Positions 43,201 to 55,205 of a stretch of DNA of 64,000 nucleotides are shown here, piece after piece. Below the pieces are notes generated by a model that had not been told where the DNA came from, ran no database searches, and saw nothing but the letters and a program-made list of their open reading frames with translations. The translations under genes and the position numbers were made by a program. The DNA comes from Bidens hawaiensis (lineage: Eukaryota; Streptophyta; Magnoliopsida; Asterales; Asteraceae): positions 186,001 through 250,000 of the forward strand of contig JAIQDT010003861.1 in assembly GCA_021521415.1 (NCBI GenBank). The letters are read 5' to 3'. Numbering within the stretch: the stretch's first letter is position 1; every line of letters begins with the position of its first letter.

Positions 43201-44370
43201 AAATACAAAAATTGATTATCGTACATTACGTACGCGAGGCTATGGAACGTTAGATTACAACTAGCGATCTAGGGTTCTCTGGTCAAAGTAGCGAGCAACA
43301 ACAACGGCGAGCCGGTCTTCGTCCACCGCTGCTCCTATCATTTCCGTCCACCTTCACCATGACCATTCAGCAATCCGTCACCATCCAACGATTCTGTCCA
43401 CTGTCCACCATCCAATTAATTCCGTCCACTGTACACCATCTTCCTCCGTCACACAGGTCAGTTGATAAAATTGACCAATTGAAATTGAAATTGTTGAACT
43501 AATTGATCAATTAAACTTTGTAATTGGTCCAATTAATCATCAATTTGAAGTTTCAATTGATCAATTTTGAGTTTTGAGTGTTGGGTTTTAACTGAACGTT
43601 TAAAGTTTTAAACCTGAACGTGGCTGAACGTTTAAAGATGGGAATTTGTCTTGAATGTTTAAAGCTTTATATGAAGTGATTTCAATGTTCAATTTCATGT
43701 TACATGTGATTAATTTTTTTTTTGTTAGTTTTAGAATTTCTGAACACCCAGAACTTCTTAGAACTTATAAACTTTATCAGAACTTCTAAACTTTTTTAAC
43801 ACCCAGAACTTCTTAGAATTTCTAAACTTTATCAGAGTTTCTAAACCTTTTTGAACACCCAGAACTTCTAAACTTTATCAGAACTTCTAAACTTTTTTGA
43901 ACACCCAGAACGTATTAGAACGTTTAAAGATGCTCTTTTTTTGTCAGAACGTTTAAAGGTCTTCAGTTTTGTTTCAGAACATTTAAACATAGTATTTTGA
44001 ACCCTAATCAGAGCTTGATTGAGTGCATTATTTCTGCAATTCCATAATCGATTGATGAATCTAAATACTTCTACACATCAATTCGATTGATTAAATCATC
44101 ATTTTTTATCAATTTTGAAGACGACGTTCAATTTTGATTTGGTTTTTGACTTTAGAGATTTCATACTTTAAGATGTGATTAGAGTTTAGAAATTGGATTA
44201 GATTGAGCGACAAGTTCCGAATTTGGATCAGAGTTGATGTGTAATCGACAAATTTTGATCGCGAACTACTGTTGGGTTATTTACAAAATTGCCACAGCGC
44301 GTTTTTTTTAATCAAACGCTCTGGAATGTCGCGTACCTAATATACGATAAGCCATTATTGTACGTTAACC
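43200..44370. mobile_element. Imperfect-TIR element with a gene-like fragment
   Basis: TACAAAAATTGATTATCGTA (43206 on) pairs with the inverted right end TACAATAATGGCTTATCGTA (up to 44363), and similarity extends through GTACGCGA, giving about 50-bp TIRs. The interior has a CCGTCCACC-rich stretch ending at a donor-like CACACAG/GTCAG (43270-43456), like a captured leader exon, and about three tandem 65-bp units built on ACACCCAGAACTTCTTAGAA (43740-43920). No long ORF. Confidence 0.5.
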
Positions 44371-44373
44371 CAC

Positions 44374-44415
<42 letters not shown>

Positions 44416-45662
44416 CAGACACACATTCATACTAGATAGAATTATGATATTAACAACAATTAACAATAAAGCAAAACTTTCCACTCCCTTGAGAGCATAA
44501 TTTTCTTTCCTACTTTCTTATTTGATAAACGACATATGATGCTTTCTGTTATGGTTTAAGAAAGTATGATTGAGAAAATAACTTTTTTACTTTCCATTTC
44601 TTTGAGAGAATAACTTTTTAATTTCCATTCCTTAGTATTGGTGTGAAGAGAGATCAAAATAAAAAACCTGAATTTTTATATCTATCATTTTACGTGACAT
44701 AGCCTCCAAGGCAACATGACACGTTTTCAACCACGTGTCGACACATGGCAGTTTCCGGAGAAGCTGAGTCATCGCGCTACACGATGGCTTGTCTTTTAAG
44801 CCATCGCGATACACGACGAAATCAAAACTCAACCTATGTAAGACCCCCATTCCGGTGCCCTACATTGGCGTTGGATTTACTCATAAACACAGTTCTAAAT
44901 ATCAGAGTGAATTATAAGGGTTTGGTACCTATCCTCACAAATATTATGAGGATATGGTCCATTCATTCCATATGACCATACAACCATACTTTCATTCATA
45001 CCTTTCTTCATGTCGTCTTTATCTTTCATATAATTACATGCATTCTTTTAACATTTTCTATAACAATTCAAACGTCATTCATAAAACATTCATATAGCAT
45101 ACACTTACCACTTAAGGTAAGTGCATTAACTAATCACATTGAGTATGAATACAGTAACGAAAAACATAACACAGAAAAGGGGCTAGAAACTCATGTGTGT
45201 CTTGTTCCTTTCTAAGTTTATGGTCACACATCTTCTTAGCTGGGTACGACTAACTGTGTGACAATTAACAAGCATCACTTACCTACTCCTAATTATATCA
45301 TATTTCTAGGTTAATGAAACCCCTAGCTAACGGGGGGTCCATGGGCAACGCCCCTGGCTAGGGGTCAACTTGGAAAAAAATTATTTTCATTAATAAGTCT
45401 TTACTAAAAACCTAATCAGAAACCTAAAGTTCAAACCCCCGTATATGTTTCATTACATATGTTCCGTATATGTCAAGTAACGTATATGTCGTATATGTAT
45501 ACATATGCACCATATACGTATATGTACGCGCCGCATATGTTAAATAACATATACGCCGTATATGTACACTTGTACATATACGACCGTATACACATATGCT
45601 CACCTACTTATGCGTTGGGCACATACCCGTCGTATAAGTGCTGGTCAACTCATCTTTAACGC
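44371..45662. other. Non-coding sequence with TA repeats, a hairpin and CGTATATG array
   Basis: TA repeats at 44377-44412. ATCGCGCTACACGATGGCTT and a near-inverted AAGCCATCGCGAT (44772-44815) could fold. From 45440 to 45600 CGTATATG/CATATACG repeats dominate. No coding sequence supported. Confidence 0.55.
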
Positions 45663-46381
45663 GTGTTTAGGGTTTTTAAGCGATTCTGGCGCCGTCAGCC
45701 GCCATTAACCCCCACGGTTGGCCGGTTTTTGATTGTTTATGGTCTAGATAGCTTTGGGTTTCTGTACCGGTTAATGATACCTATGTTCCCGACTGATAAG
45801 CCTTGCCCAATTTGTCGCAAGGTTTGTTTGGGTTCTTTTGGAGACCATGCAGTGCATTGCAAAGAATTGCATGGCTTTAAATACATACATGATTTGGTTA
45901 GGGATGTTTTGTGCGATGTTCTTAAACGGGCATGGATTTCTACTAAAAATGAGGCCCTTGTTAACTTTCTCACGGATCCTCTTGAATGGAGGTCTACTTT
46001 ACGACCAGCTGATATTCTTGTGTTCGGGTGGGCAGGGGAAAACACGCTTGTGTGGATCTTACAGGAGTGTCTCCTCTTGTTGGGCTCAGGGACCGTGGGT
46101 TTGTTGTGGGTCAGGCTGTGTTGAAGGCTGAATCATGCAAAGTTGTTAAACACGAGAAGGCTTGTTTAGAGAATCAACATGTCTTTCTCCCATTTGCTTT
46201 TGATACATTTGGTTTCCTGGCCCCTGAGGCTGTAAATTTTTTGAGTAGGGTTCAGCGTGTCGTACACGGAACCTCTTCAACTCCTAGGTCTCAAAGATTC
46301 GTTTTTAGTAGGATCGGCTTTGCTATTCAAAAGGGGGTAGCGACGCAGCTTGTTGCCCGTTTGCCTGCCACTTTATTGTAA
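45663..46381 (+). pseudogene. LINE-like retroelement C-terminus: CCHC finger and restriction-like endonuclease
   Basis: Block 1 (45663-46030) has PCPICRKVCLGSFGDHAVHC, a C-x2-C...H-x4-C finger, then HDLVRDVLCDVLKRA and LRPADILVFGW. After a frameshift near 46020-46035, block 2 has ACVDLTGVSPLV and ends VATQLVARLPATLL. Finger followed by R-P-x-D and C-V-D-L-T is the layout of the restriction-enzyme-like endonuclease of R2/NeSL-type non-LTR elements (family knowledge), which nicks target DNA to prime reverse transcription. RT itself is missing upstream. In plants such C-terminal fragments are widespread; the exact clade is uncertain. Confidence 0.55.
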
Positions 46382-46399
46382 ACGTTTTTTAGCTTATAT

Positions 46400-47622
46400 A
46401 TTATCAACGACTCTAGCTAAAAAAAATCCAAGCTCAGGTGACCCTTAAGCTCTTTTTCAATTGATTAAACACCCAACAAAAGCTAGATTTGTTAAGTCAA
46501 GATTTGACCTAAAAATGATCATAAGGAAGATTGGAATCTTCTCGACCTCCTCTGAAATAGCTAAGTATGGAACTGGGCACACCTGAGACATCCGAGCAAG
46601 GGTTTACTTAACCGGGCATGATATTTTGCCTACCGGGCAAGGTTATCTTCAAGAAGTCTTCTTTAGTGAATACCCGAGCAAGGTTCACTAGTTAGTGTAT
46701 ACCCGGGCAGGGTTCACTATATCTAGCAAGTTTGTTCTTCATAGCCGAGTAACGTTTACCCCGGGTAAGCTCTTGGCTAACCAAGCTCATGAAACCAAGT
46801 GATTGGAAGACTGGGCAAGGTATTCATTAATAACAGTAGTTCGAGTAAGCTTGATGTGAGTAATGATATACTCCAAGTAACATCGGGCAGGGTTTAACTC
46901 TAGCAGAGTACAGTGCTACTGAGTACACTTTGCTAATTAGCTATTTCATAGCAAGGAGTTAAGGGACCATGAAGAACAAGGTTGCTCGTACGATCTTTTC
47001 CGGGCAAAGTATGATAAGGTCAAGAAGATTGAAGTCTACTCGGTGAAAGTTAAAAGTCTACCCGGAAACTGTTCCCGAACACACTTCAAGGTTACCAAGT
47101 CTACCAAGGAAGGCAGAGCACAAAGTCTACTCGGAGAAGATTACTTCTTCAATGCCTACCCGGAAGACTTGTTTTACACTTAGCATAGTTTTGAATATGA
47201 ATTTGAATATGTACTTTATATTTAGGGTTTCTAGATGGAATGACAGTTGTCCTATGGTGTCAGGCCTATAAAAGGAATATTTTAGGGCACGCCTAAAGGA
47301 CAGCAGACGAACATAGACATTTGAGAGAATATTTGTTGTGACAGCTGTCTAAGAATAGTATGGACATAACTTTCCATAAGAAACCCTAACATCGATTATC
47401 GTTTCTATGATTTTTATTATATGAATGGAAATCTTTTGAGTGATTCTTGTGTGTTAGTTACCCGTTATTAATCTTTTAGCAACTATCATGTTTGTTATTG
47501 ATTCCGCCTTTAACAAACGGTTTTCTTTCCTAAAATAGCAACCGTCATTAACTCTCTTGTCGAGACATTTAATGTGTAAGTTATGACTTGATTGTGATTG
47601 TGAGTGAATATTCGGGATAGAC
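46400..47622 (+). repeat. 5' LTR of a Ty1-copia element (left limit unclear)
   Basis: The LTR ends GGGATAGACA at 47622, directly before the primer site. A TATA box, CTATAAAAGG, is at 47266-47275. The upstream 600 bp holds about ten degenerate copies of ACCCGGGCAAGGTT. I cannot fix the left end; sequence after the LINE relic has no clear TG start. Confidence 0.6.
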
Positions 47623-47625
47623 AAG

Positions 47626-47637
47626 TGGTATCAGAGC
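47626..47637 (+). promoter_or_regulatory. Primer binding site, initiator tRNA-Met
   Basis: TGGTATCAGAGC, the standard plant iMet primer site, lies three bases after the LTR. Confidence 0.9.
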
Positions 47638-47933
47638 TTGTTGTTGCTGATTTGGGTAAAGAATTTGTTGCTAATTGAAGATCTGTTGAAGAACAATGAC
47701 GTAAGCAGAACACTGTTTCATTAAAGAGTGACGTCAGCTGCTCTGTTCTTCATTTCCGTCCAGATCTGCATATTACCGGTTTTTTATTTTACTTATTTTA
47801 GTTTAAGGTTACATCTTTATTAGTTAATCTTGCTCTAAACAGACCATAAACATCAGATCTGAAGATCCGGTTCTCAAATTTGATAATTTTCAAACTTTTT
47901 TTTTCACTGATTAACTGATTTTGGCTTTCAAAA

Positions 47934-49018
47934 ATGTCTGGTTACGAAGAACAAGAGGTGTCTACTAATAATATTCCTAGACTTAATGGACAGTAAAATT
48001 TCACAAAATGGAAGGTCTTATTTGAAGCAGTCGTTTGCTATAATGATGTGGATATGTGGAATTCAATAAAGAATGGTCCACAAGACACTACTGAAGGTGC
48101 AAATGCAACTGCAGCTGTACGTAATAGAATGAGGAAGGTGGATGACGGGGCCTTAGCTATGATCAAGCTAGGACTGTCTTGGGAGATTTTGACCAAATTT
48201 GCACATCATACAACTGCCAAAGCAATGTATGATGCAATACTTGAAATGTTTTAGGGTAATACTGAACTGAAGAACATCAAGAAACAAAGGATGAAACAAC
48301 AGCTGGAAAGATTCAAGTATAAGGAGGGAGAAAGATTGAAGTCAATTCTAGAAAGATTTCTAGCAATTGTGAATGAGTTGAGGACAACTGATTATATGAT
48401 GACTGATCTTGATTTGAACGCCAAGTTGCTCAATTCAATGCCTAAGGAATGGTACATTGCCTGCAAATTCATCCTTCAAAAGCCCAACTTTAATGATTTA
48501 AAGGTGGATGATGTTGTGTGCTTCATTCATGCTGCTGAAATAGAGATGATTGAAAATGAAATGATAAAAGAAGAGAAGCCATGCTTTCAGGTGACCAATG
48601 CTCTCATTGCACCTATGGGAAACTTGTCAACCAAAAACCAACAACAGATTCCCATCATAGAGGAACCTAATGAACATGGTGTTGATACACCTAAAGCTTT
48701 TATTGGTGGTAGTTCAAACAACCCACAAAACCAATCAAGGTTCAATGTCCAACTCTTGGAAGACAGTGATTCAGCCTCAATGGCAAGTGGACATGCACCT
48801 TTTGTTGGTGGAAATGGAAATCATGGATCTGACTACCGTGGATTACTCTCAATGTTTACTGAGTCTTACAATGCTTTTGTAGCAAAGAACATGGTTCATA
48901 CAAGCATTGTTCAAGATGATTTGGAGCAGATAGATGTTGATGACTTGGAGGACATGGATTTGAAATGGCAAGCTGCCATGTTGGCTCTTAGAAGCAAGAG
49001 GCTATACAAGAGGTTATA
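47934..49018 (+). pseudogene. Ty1-copia gag
   Basis: ATG 47934 opens MSGYEEQEVSTNNIPRLNGQ, then TAA at 47994-47996, NFTKWKVLFEAVV, TAG at 48252-48254 after AILEMF, then KKQRMKQQLERFKYKEGER, LLNSMPKEWYIACKF and FIHAAEIEMIE. These are the UBN2-type gag blocks of plant Ty1 elements. The zinc knuckle and all of pol are missing; a LINE begins 25 bp after the frame ends. Gag would form the particle shell; two stops make it inactive. Confidence 0.88.
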
Positions 49019-49042
49019 GTCAAATAATATTTCTTCATGACT

Positions 49043-49738
49043 AATCAATCAATCAATCATGCCCAGTAAAATCCCACCGACAGCAAAGCTATAAGTAGGG
49101 TCTGGGGAGGGTGGGATGTAGGGACATCGTACCTCTATCCAAAGGAATAAAGAGGTGGCTTCCAGTGAGACCCTCGGCTCTAAGTACATGTGTATGAAGC
49201 AAAATAAAGGAAATCAAAGTTTAAGAGTTATATAAAAACTACTACTAATTATAATAATATTAATAATAAGATCACAGTTTAACAGCTATATAAAAGCTAA
49301 TAATAATTATAATAATAATAATAATAATATATGTAAGGGAAATACCATTATGGTATGTGACCTAAATAAGTTAAGTCTAAGCCCTAAGGTATTCAATTCT
49401 CTCTAAAAATCCTTAACTTTAATTCTACTTCTCCACAAATTCCTATCCTCAACCATGTCCTCGGAGAGGTTTAGGTCTATCAAATCATGCCTAATCCTCT
49501 CATCCCAAGTCAATTTCGGTCGTCCTCTACCCCTCCTCCCCTCTATAGTAATGTTTTCTACGGATCTAACAGGATTCGTCGTCTGTCTTCTCTTTACATG
49601 TCCAAACCATCTCAATCTCCACTCTCTTATCTTCATGACTAAGACACATAAAATTTTATATATAAGGATGATAGTCAAACATGCGTTTCTTCTTGAAGAA
49701 GAAACCCAACATAGACGTTTTTCGTGAAGAAGAAACAT
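49043..49738 (-). mobile_element. 5'-truncated RTE-type LINE
   Basis: Minus-strand ORF end 49738-49403 has MKIREWRLRWFGHVKRR, then GRRGRGRPKLTWDERIR and RNLWRSRIKV, the C-terminal signature of plant RTE RTs. The 3' untranslated part (about 49062-49187; plus-strand GGTCTGGGGAGGGTGGGATG and GAGACCCTCGGCTC) is the conserved RTE tail also used by TS-type SINEs. It ends in a short (TGAT)n tail at 49043-49060, as RTE elements do. 5' truncation is usual for LINEs. It disrupts the Ty1 gag on the opposite strand. Confidence 0.85.
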
Positions 49739-50640
49739 AACACAAATTTAAGAAATAAACAGAAAGCCTAAAGGTCTAAACGTTTTATACAAAAAAAAAA
49801 TTATTTATCAAGGTCAAAGCTATCAAAACCTGACTAAAGGTCTATAGCTGAAACAAGAGACTATCCGGATATTTATGTAAACCTATTTTATTATAGGTTA
49901 AGCATTATTCATTCAAAAAGGTCTTCGAACGAGATCACCACATCATACAGAACGGACAATCACAGGTGAATACGTTAAACCTTTTACAGTCAGTTAAACA
50001 AATTAATACTCAATAAAATAAACGCATTGTTCATCTTAAAGAGTCAGTCATACGTTTATATGAGATTACGTGATCTCTAGCATAAAAAATAGAATATAAA
50101 AGCAACTCATGATTACATATGTGTCTGGACACAAATATAGCCGACCAGACAAGCATGATAAATGTCAGTCAAAACCAGTTCTCCAAAGGGCTACGTAGAT
50201 CAGAGAACCTTTTAATTGTGTGTCGCAGTGAGACAATCCTAGGAACAAAACACGTATGTGCTGAGTTTGTTCAAGAAAACTATCTTGTCATTTATAGTTT
50301 GTGCTGAGTTTGTTCATGAAAATCTTTTAAGAAAATCAAATGTTTCACCAACATATCGCTGACGCATTTTCCTCCACATTTCAGGAAATCAAGTTTAGCA
50401 TAGATAGCAAGGATTAGAGTCACTCGTGGAGTTTGATGCTCACGATACGAAGATGGCTCGTTTTTATTAAATCCTTGTAATCATATGAAACAATTTTTTG
50501 TATATTCAAATACTCGGGTATTTAATTACCGAATATATTTTCAAAATAAATTATTATTTTATTTCAAAGATTTTTTTCGCTAAAACAAATCTGTAACTCT
50601 GATATATTTGCAAAACATGTAACAACGAGGGTCCACTTTT
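49739..50640. other. AT-rich non-coding sequence
   Basis: No supported ORF. It probably includes the body of a decayed Ty3 LTR that ends at 50664. Confidence 0.35.
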
Positions 50641-50680
50641 AGGCCCTAAATTCGGGGTGTGACAAGTTGGTATTAGATCC
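50641..50680 (+). repeat. Decayed Ty3 LTR end and primer site
   Basis: TTCGGGGTGTGACA (LTR end 50664) is followed by AGTTGGTATTAGATCC, the iMet primer site with two substitutions (normally TTGGTATCAGAGCC). This border is typical of plant chromoviruses (family knowledge). Confidence 0.6.
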
Positions 50681-52615
50681 ATCAGTTTCAGCGAATTAGG
50701 TACTTGATTGAAAGTATCTAGGCTTTAACCACTTAATGTTTAAATATTACGGATAAGTCTTAATAATAGAGATAAGATAGGAGTGTATTCCTATCCTAAT
50801 CAATTGCGCAAAGATGTCCGGTCGCAATAACCATTTTAACAAAGGATAATCGATTCACTTACCACCAGGAAAAAGAAAAGGTTGCATAGGGACAATAAGA
50901 TTTTCGATTGTTCTATCAAGCGACAAGGATTCACTTTAGGCAACAAACAAAGCAGATTATTACTCAACACTAATTTTGTAACCCCACCAGCTCCTATCAA
51001 ACGGAGCATGACCGACTAAGTCTAAGGAACCAATTATGTTAACAACAGAAGAAACGAATCCATGAGCGTACCCTCAGGAATATTTTAATTTCCAAGTAAT
51101 TCAAGATCCCTACTTTTTGCCGTACTCATGGTGAATATACTACCATTAAATCTTTGTATCCAGGAACATCAGATGGCATCCAGGAATATCAAACACATTA
51201 TTAATTCCGATTTTCGGAATAACTATAACTATACTCAAGATAGCACACGAATATGAAAGAAAAGAAAGGCAGAATGAGGAAGGAGAAATCCTGAGAAATG
51301 CGATAAGATCAAGAAAGTGATCTTTCGCTGGAAAAAGTGTACAAGAAACTTGACAATTGTAAACAATAAAGTTGGAGTAATTTTGTGCACTTTTGTAATT
51401 ACGTCATAATAAAATAAGAAATATGTTTTGATTTCCTCAAATATTAAAATTTATCGTAGTATGTCAAGAAAAGAAAGCAAAAACTCTCAAAGTAATTCTT
51501 CCAACAAATATAGAAGTGAGAGAAACACCAGCAATATGATTATAGAAAGTCCAGGCAAGTATATGGGCGGAATACAAAAGATGACTAACTCCAATTTTGA
51601 TGCACAAACAAGTCAAAGGATGTTTGTGTGTGTGTGTGTTTTGAGGGTTTACAACTCAAGAGGGAGGGAAGGGGGAGGGTTGGCATCAAAAAGCTTTATA
51701 AATCACAACGCCATAACGGCTAACATAATGCTCACATTCTCATATCATTTAATTAATCAATATTAAACTTATGATAGCATGAATTAAAACAATGTATGTC
51801 ATATAACATTTTGTTAATACACATGCTCTAGGCACAACACCAGGCATTAAATAAGTAACCATTAGGTATTGTAGCATGTAACACCTTATACATGTAGCAT
51901 GTGACATATGTAAAAAAGTTTATATATAAACGTATACATTTATATGATTAAATGTATTTCAATTTTATTATTAGTGACTTATTATCCAAGTTAGACCACC
52001 AACGTACGCAGACAAACACATGTGTGTGCTCACATGACACGTGACATGCATGTGTGTTTCCTAATGGAGTTAACGAAGATAACAAAGTTTAGTTAACATA
52101 GTTAACCTAAAAAAGTCGGGAGTCACAATTTAGCTGCTTCAATTGCGTCCATTGAACGTTTATCACGTTTGTTTTTAGTCTCTTTAACTACTTCATCTGA
52201 AATTTTAGAGACGTTAATCTTGTAGAAGCTTCAAGATTTGTGATTTGGATATCAGAAGTCGTGGAGTCGGACATCCTTCGAACCTGATGGAGCGTTGATT
52301 GTGCACCAAGATTGGATAATCTACGAAGGTTGTGGTTCGAGGTGATCTCGATATCAGTAATGGTTTATATGGTTATGGGGAAGATGGTGTTCCTTTGTCT
52401 CTCAAACCATTTTTCGATGGATTCACGGTCATATGTGATCCCCATAAAGAGTGTTGCGGGGTCTTTCATGATTTCCAATGAAATAAGGCATACAAAAAAG
52501 GATTGAATCTTTATACCCATTGCACTCATTACAGCTAATACAAAATCTAATTTGTGTTTCCTTGTGAATCTTGTATGAGGAAAATATTGGAATGTTTGGT
52601 GAAGTAGTTGTAAGA
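50681..52615. other. Degenerate retroelement leader and unassigned sequence
   Basis: Leader-like remnants follow the primer site (ATGTCCGGTCGCAATAAC at 50814 may be a gag start). A (GT)n run is at 51624-51639. Short ORFs (51428-51766, 52312-52506) have no recognisable motif and I do not call them genes. Confidence 0.4.
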
Positions 52616-53423
52616 AATGTTTTGAAAACTAGCCCGACTGGTCGGATTGGGACCGCAACAGATACCAGGCCGGGTCATGGTTTTTGAGTCCTTCTATAAC
52701 AAGCCTGTTGGGTTTTGCGGGTGGCGGTCGGATCAGACCTGGTGAACTGGTAAAATTATTAAAAAAATAATCGTAATCTACCTAAATATTAACCATTAAA
52801 CATCATCGTTGGTCTTTAAATTGGGCCGGACTCTCCAACCGACCAAGGTTTTATTTAGATAATAGGACTGGTAGAGTAGGTATACGGAAGAAAAGATTAT
52901 TTAAAAAGAGATGAACCGAAAGGATATTCCGGCAGACTGTGGTGGGTGACTATGGTTGTCACTTTGCTGAGTGCGGATGATGTAAACGAAGGAAAATAAT
53001 AAACATGGTAGGGCTAAAGAGGAGGGTGGCAGACATTTTATTTAGTCAGCTTCGGCTTTTCAATCCCAAATAATATGCATAGTGTACAACGAGACTTTTG
53101 GTTTGATGTTTAGAACTTAAAACTTAAGTTAACTTGCCATATTAAAAAGAAACAAATACTATTAAATGGACAATTAACATATATATGTCGTTTAATAAAA
53201 GCTATTAAAAGTAAATTTTTAAATTTTATTTACTATTCAATCACGGTAAACATAAAATAATTATATAATTTTATATATAATATATATGTATTATTTATGA
53301 AGTCATCCGGGTATTATTTATGAAGTCATCCGGGTCAATGTCCGGTACGACCTTTTGATCTGGTCTGACTTGTAACTTGGTAAGGTATTCGGATTGATGT
53401 TCGGTCCAGATCTGAAAATATTG
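52616..53423. mobile_element. hAT-like MITE, first copy
   Basis: The left end AAATGTTTTGAAAACTAGCC and inverted right end CAATATTTTCAGATCTGGAC bracket GGTCGG/CCGGGTC-rich subterminal repeats, as in the element at 57820-58550. Target duplication is not clear. Confidence 0.5.
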
Positions 53424-53879
53424 TTTTTTTTAAGTTTGAAGCTTAATTCTGAATTTTTACAAAATTTGGTGGTCATGTATTTTTGTTGCAAAAAAAAAGC
53501 ATTAAAAAGGTGAGATTATGGTCAAAGGGAGGGTGGATGTTTGACTTTTCAAAGGATTTTAAAGTTTGAACTGAAGTGTGTGAGCAATGTATGATGAATG
53601 CGTGGATGGATAAGGACGTTGATGAATGATAGCTGCTTGTTTATTGTAAAAATCAACACGAGTTTAAAGTACTTTTATTTGAATATTTAACTAAAAAATG
53701 CTATTGCCGTTTTTTATTTGGACATGAACAACTTTAAAATTTGTTGCTAATAACTCTAATAGAAACTATTAAATTACAATTTTATTCATTCTCTAATAAC
53801 CCTCACAAGCATAGTGGTGGCGTACAAAAAAAATCGTCTCAAAGACAGGTCTTGGAACAAGGTTAGTAATTATGCCTGC
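53424..53879. other. Non-coding sequence
   Basis: AT-rich; nothing recognisable. Confidence 0.4.
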
Positions 53880-54130
53880 CACTTAAACCTAATTAGTAGG
53901 AATGAACTTAATATATAACTATATATCCAAAAGAAATGAGCTACCAACAAAGTGGTAATCAATATCAATATGTTTAGCAATTGTTTTGTGAGAAATAAGA
54001 TTATGACTGAGAAATACAACGTTGGGATTGTCAAATGGCAATTTAGGCCGATAAAGACAGGAGGCAAACATCTAGTTCATGAATAATAAGAGTTATCCAC
54101 ATAACTTTAGCAACATTGTTTTTCATAGTT
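53880..54130 (-). pseudogene. Ty1-copia RNase H relic
   Basis: In shifting minus-strand frames I can read NVAKVMWITLIIHELDV, then DNPNVVFLSHNLISHKT and AKHIDIDYHFV, which are the D-N-x-x-A and K-H-I-D-I-x-Y-H-F blocks of copia RNase H. Many stops. No other part of this element is adjacent. Confidence 0.7.
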
Positions 54131-54249
54131 CAACATCCAGATTCAAAGCTAGATCATGACATAATTGGTTTCTTTTTAGAATTCCAACATACTACATTGC
54201 CACGAATAAGAGTGGGGCAATCATATTTGGCTCACACAACTACAATGAA

Positions 54250-54695
54250 TCGGCCTAACCCGCATTCGAAAAAACTAATCATAGAGGAATGCGTAGGGCA
54301 CCGGGTGTTTAGACTGCAGAGCCCATTTGTTTTGTTAAGTCTTTTGTATTTGGTCAGTTATATCACGACGTATTTTGGTAGTTTTCATATGTATCTTGTA
54401 ATGTTTGGGCCCGAGGCCTTGTAAAGTTTAGCCCATTGGGCCGTTACAATGAACAAAAAGCATGGCATGGTTTCACTATAAATAGTGAAGCATGCACATG
54501 CATTCCATAACCTTTTTGGAAATCTTACCAACTCTCAACAACTTTCTATCTACATTATCTTCTTTCTATCCACTTTGGGTAATAGCAAACCATAAACAAG
54601 ATTTGAGATCTCGGTTCACTACAAGTGATTTCCGCTAGCATGTAGTCGAGATTGATTCAAGAACTAGTTGTTTGATCCCGTTCATAGAACCTACA
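54250..54695 (+). repeat. 5' LTR of a third Ty1-copia element
   Basis: Ends AACCTACA at 54695 before a primer site; TATA box CTATAAATAG at 54476-54485. The left limit near 54250 is a guess. Confidence 0.6.
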
Positions 54696-54697
54696 AC

Positions 54698-54709
54698 TGG
54701 TATCAGAGC
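54698..54709 (+). promoter_or_regulatory. Primer binding site, initiator tRNA-Met
   Basis: TGGTATCAGAGC two bases after the LTR end. Confidence 0.9.
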
Positions 54710-55205
54710 TTTCGGCTCTGCTAGTTGAGGTTCTTGGGTCACAACCTTGGATTTCAGTCTTGTTTTCATGCTTGAAAAGTGTGTTTAAGTGTTCTTCGGG
54801 TCTGTTAGTTTATGAACTTAAAATTTATGAAACAAGTGTGTTTATGAACAAGCCCGTACTTAAACAGCGTGATACGTAAAATTTCGAGACTTAATTCACC
54901 TCGCATTGCTTTAAATCGCATCGCATATTGGAATTCAAATCGCATCGCATGTGGAATCTCATTCTCATTGCATTTTGGAATCCTATCGCATTTGAAACCA
55001 ATCGCATCGCATTTGAAGAAACCAATTGCATTAAAGAAACGAATAGCATCGCATTCCCGAAACCAATCTCATCGCATTTTCTTGAAAACCAATAGCATTT
55101 TCAAACCAATTTATCGCATTCTATGTGCGATTCGTTTGTACTTAGTGTTTTCAACAGAATATGCTTCTTTTCAAGACTGTTTGAGTTCCTGATCTTCTTT
55201 GCAAG
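54710..55205 (+). repeat. Leader with TCGCATCGCAT repeats
   Basis: From 54897 to 55120 the motif ATCGCATTT/AACCAATCGCATCGCA recurs about twelve times as a degenerate tandem array in the untranslated leader. Confidence 0.7.

Noticed and set aside
52312..52506. 64-codon ORF
   Set aside because: No motif, no homologous feel and no neighbouring gene structure; length expected by chance.
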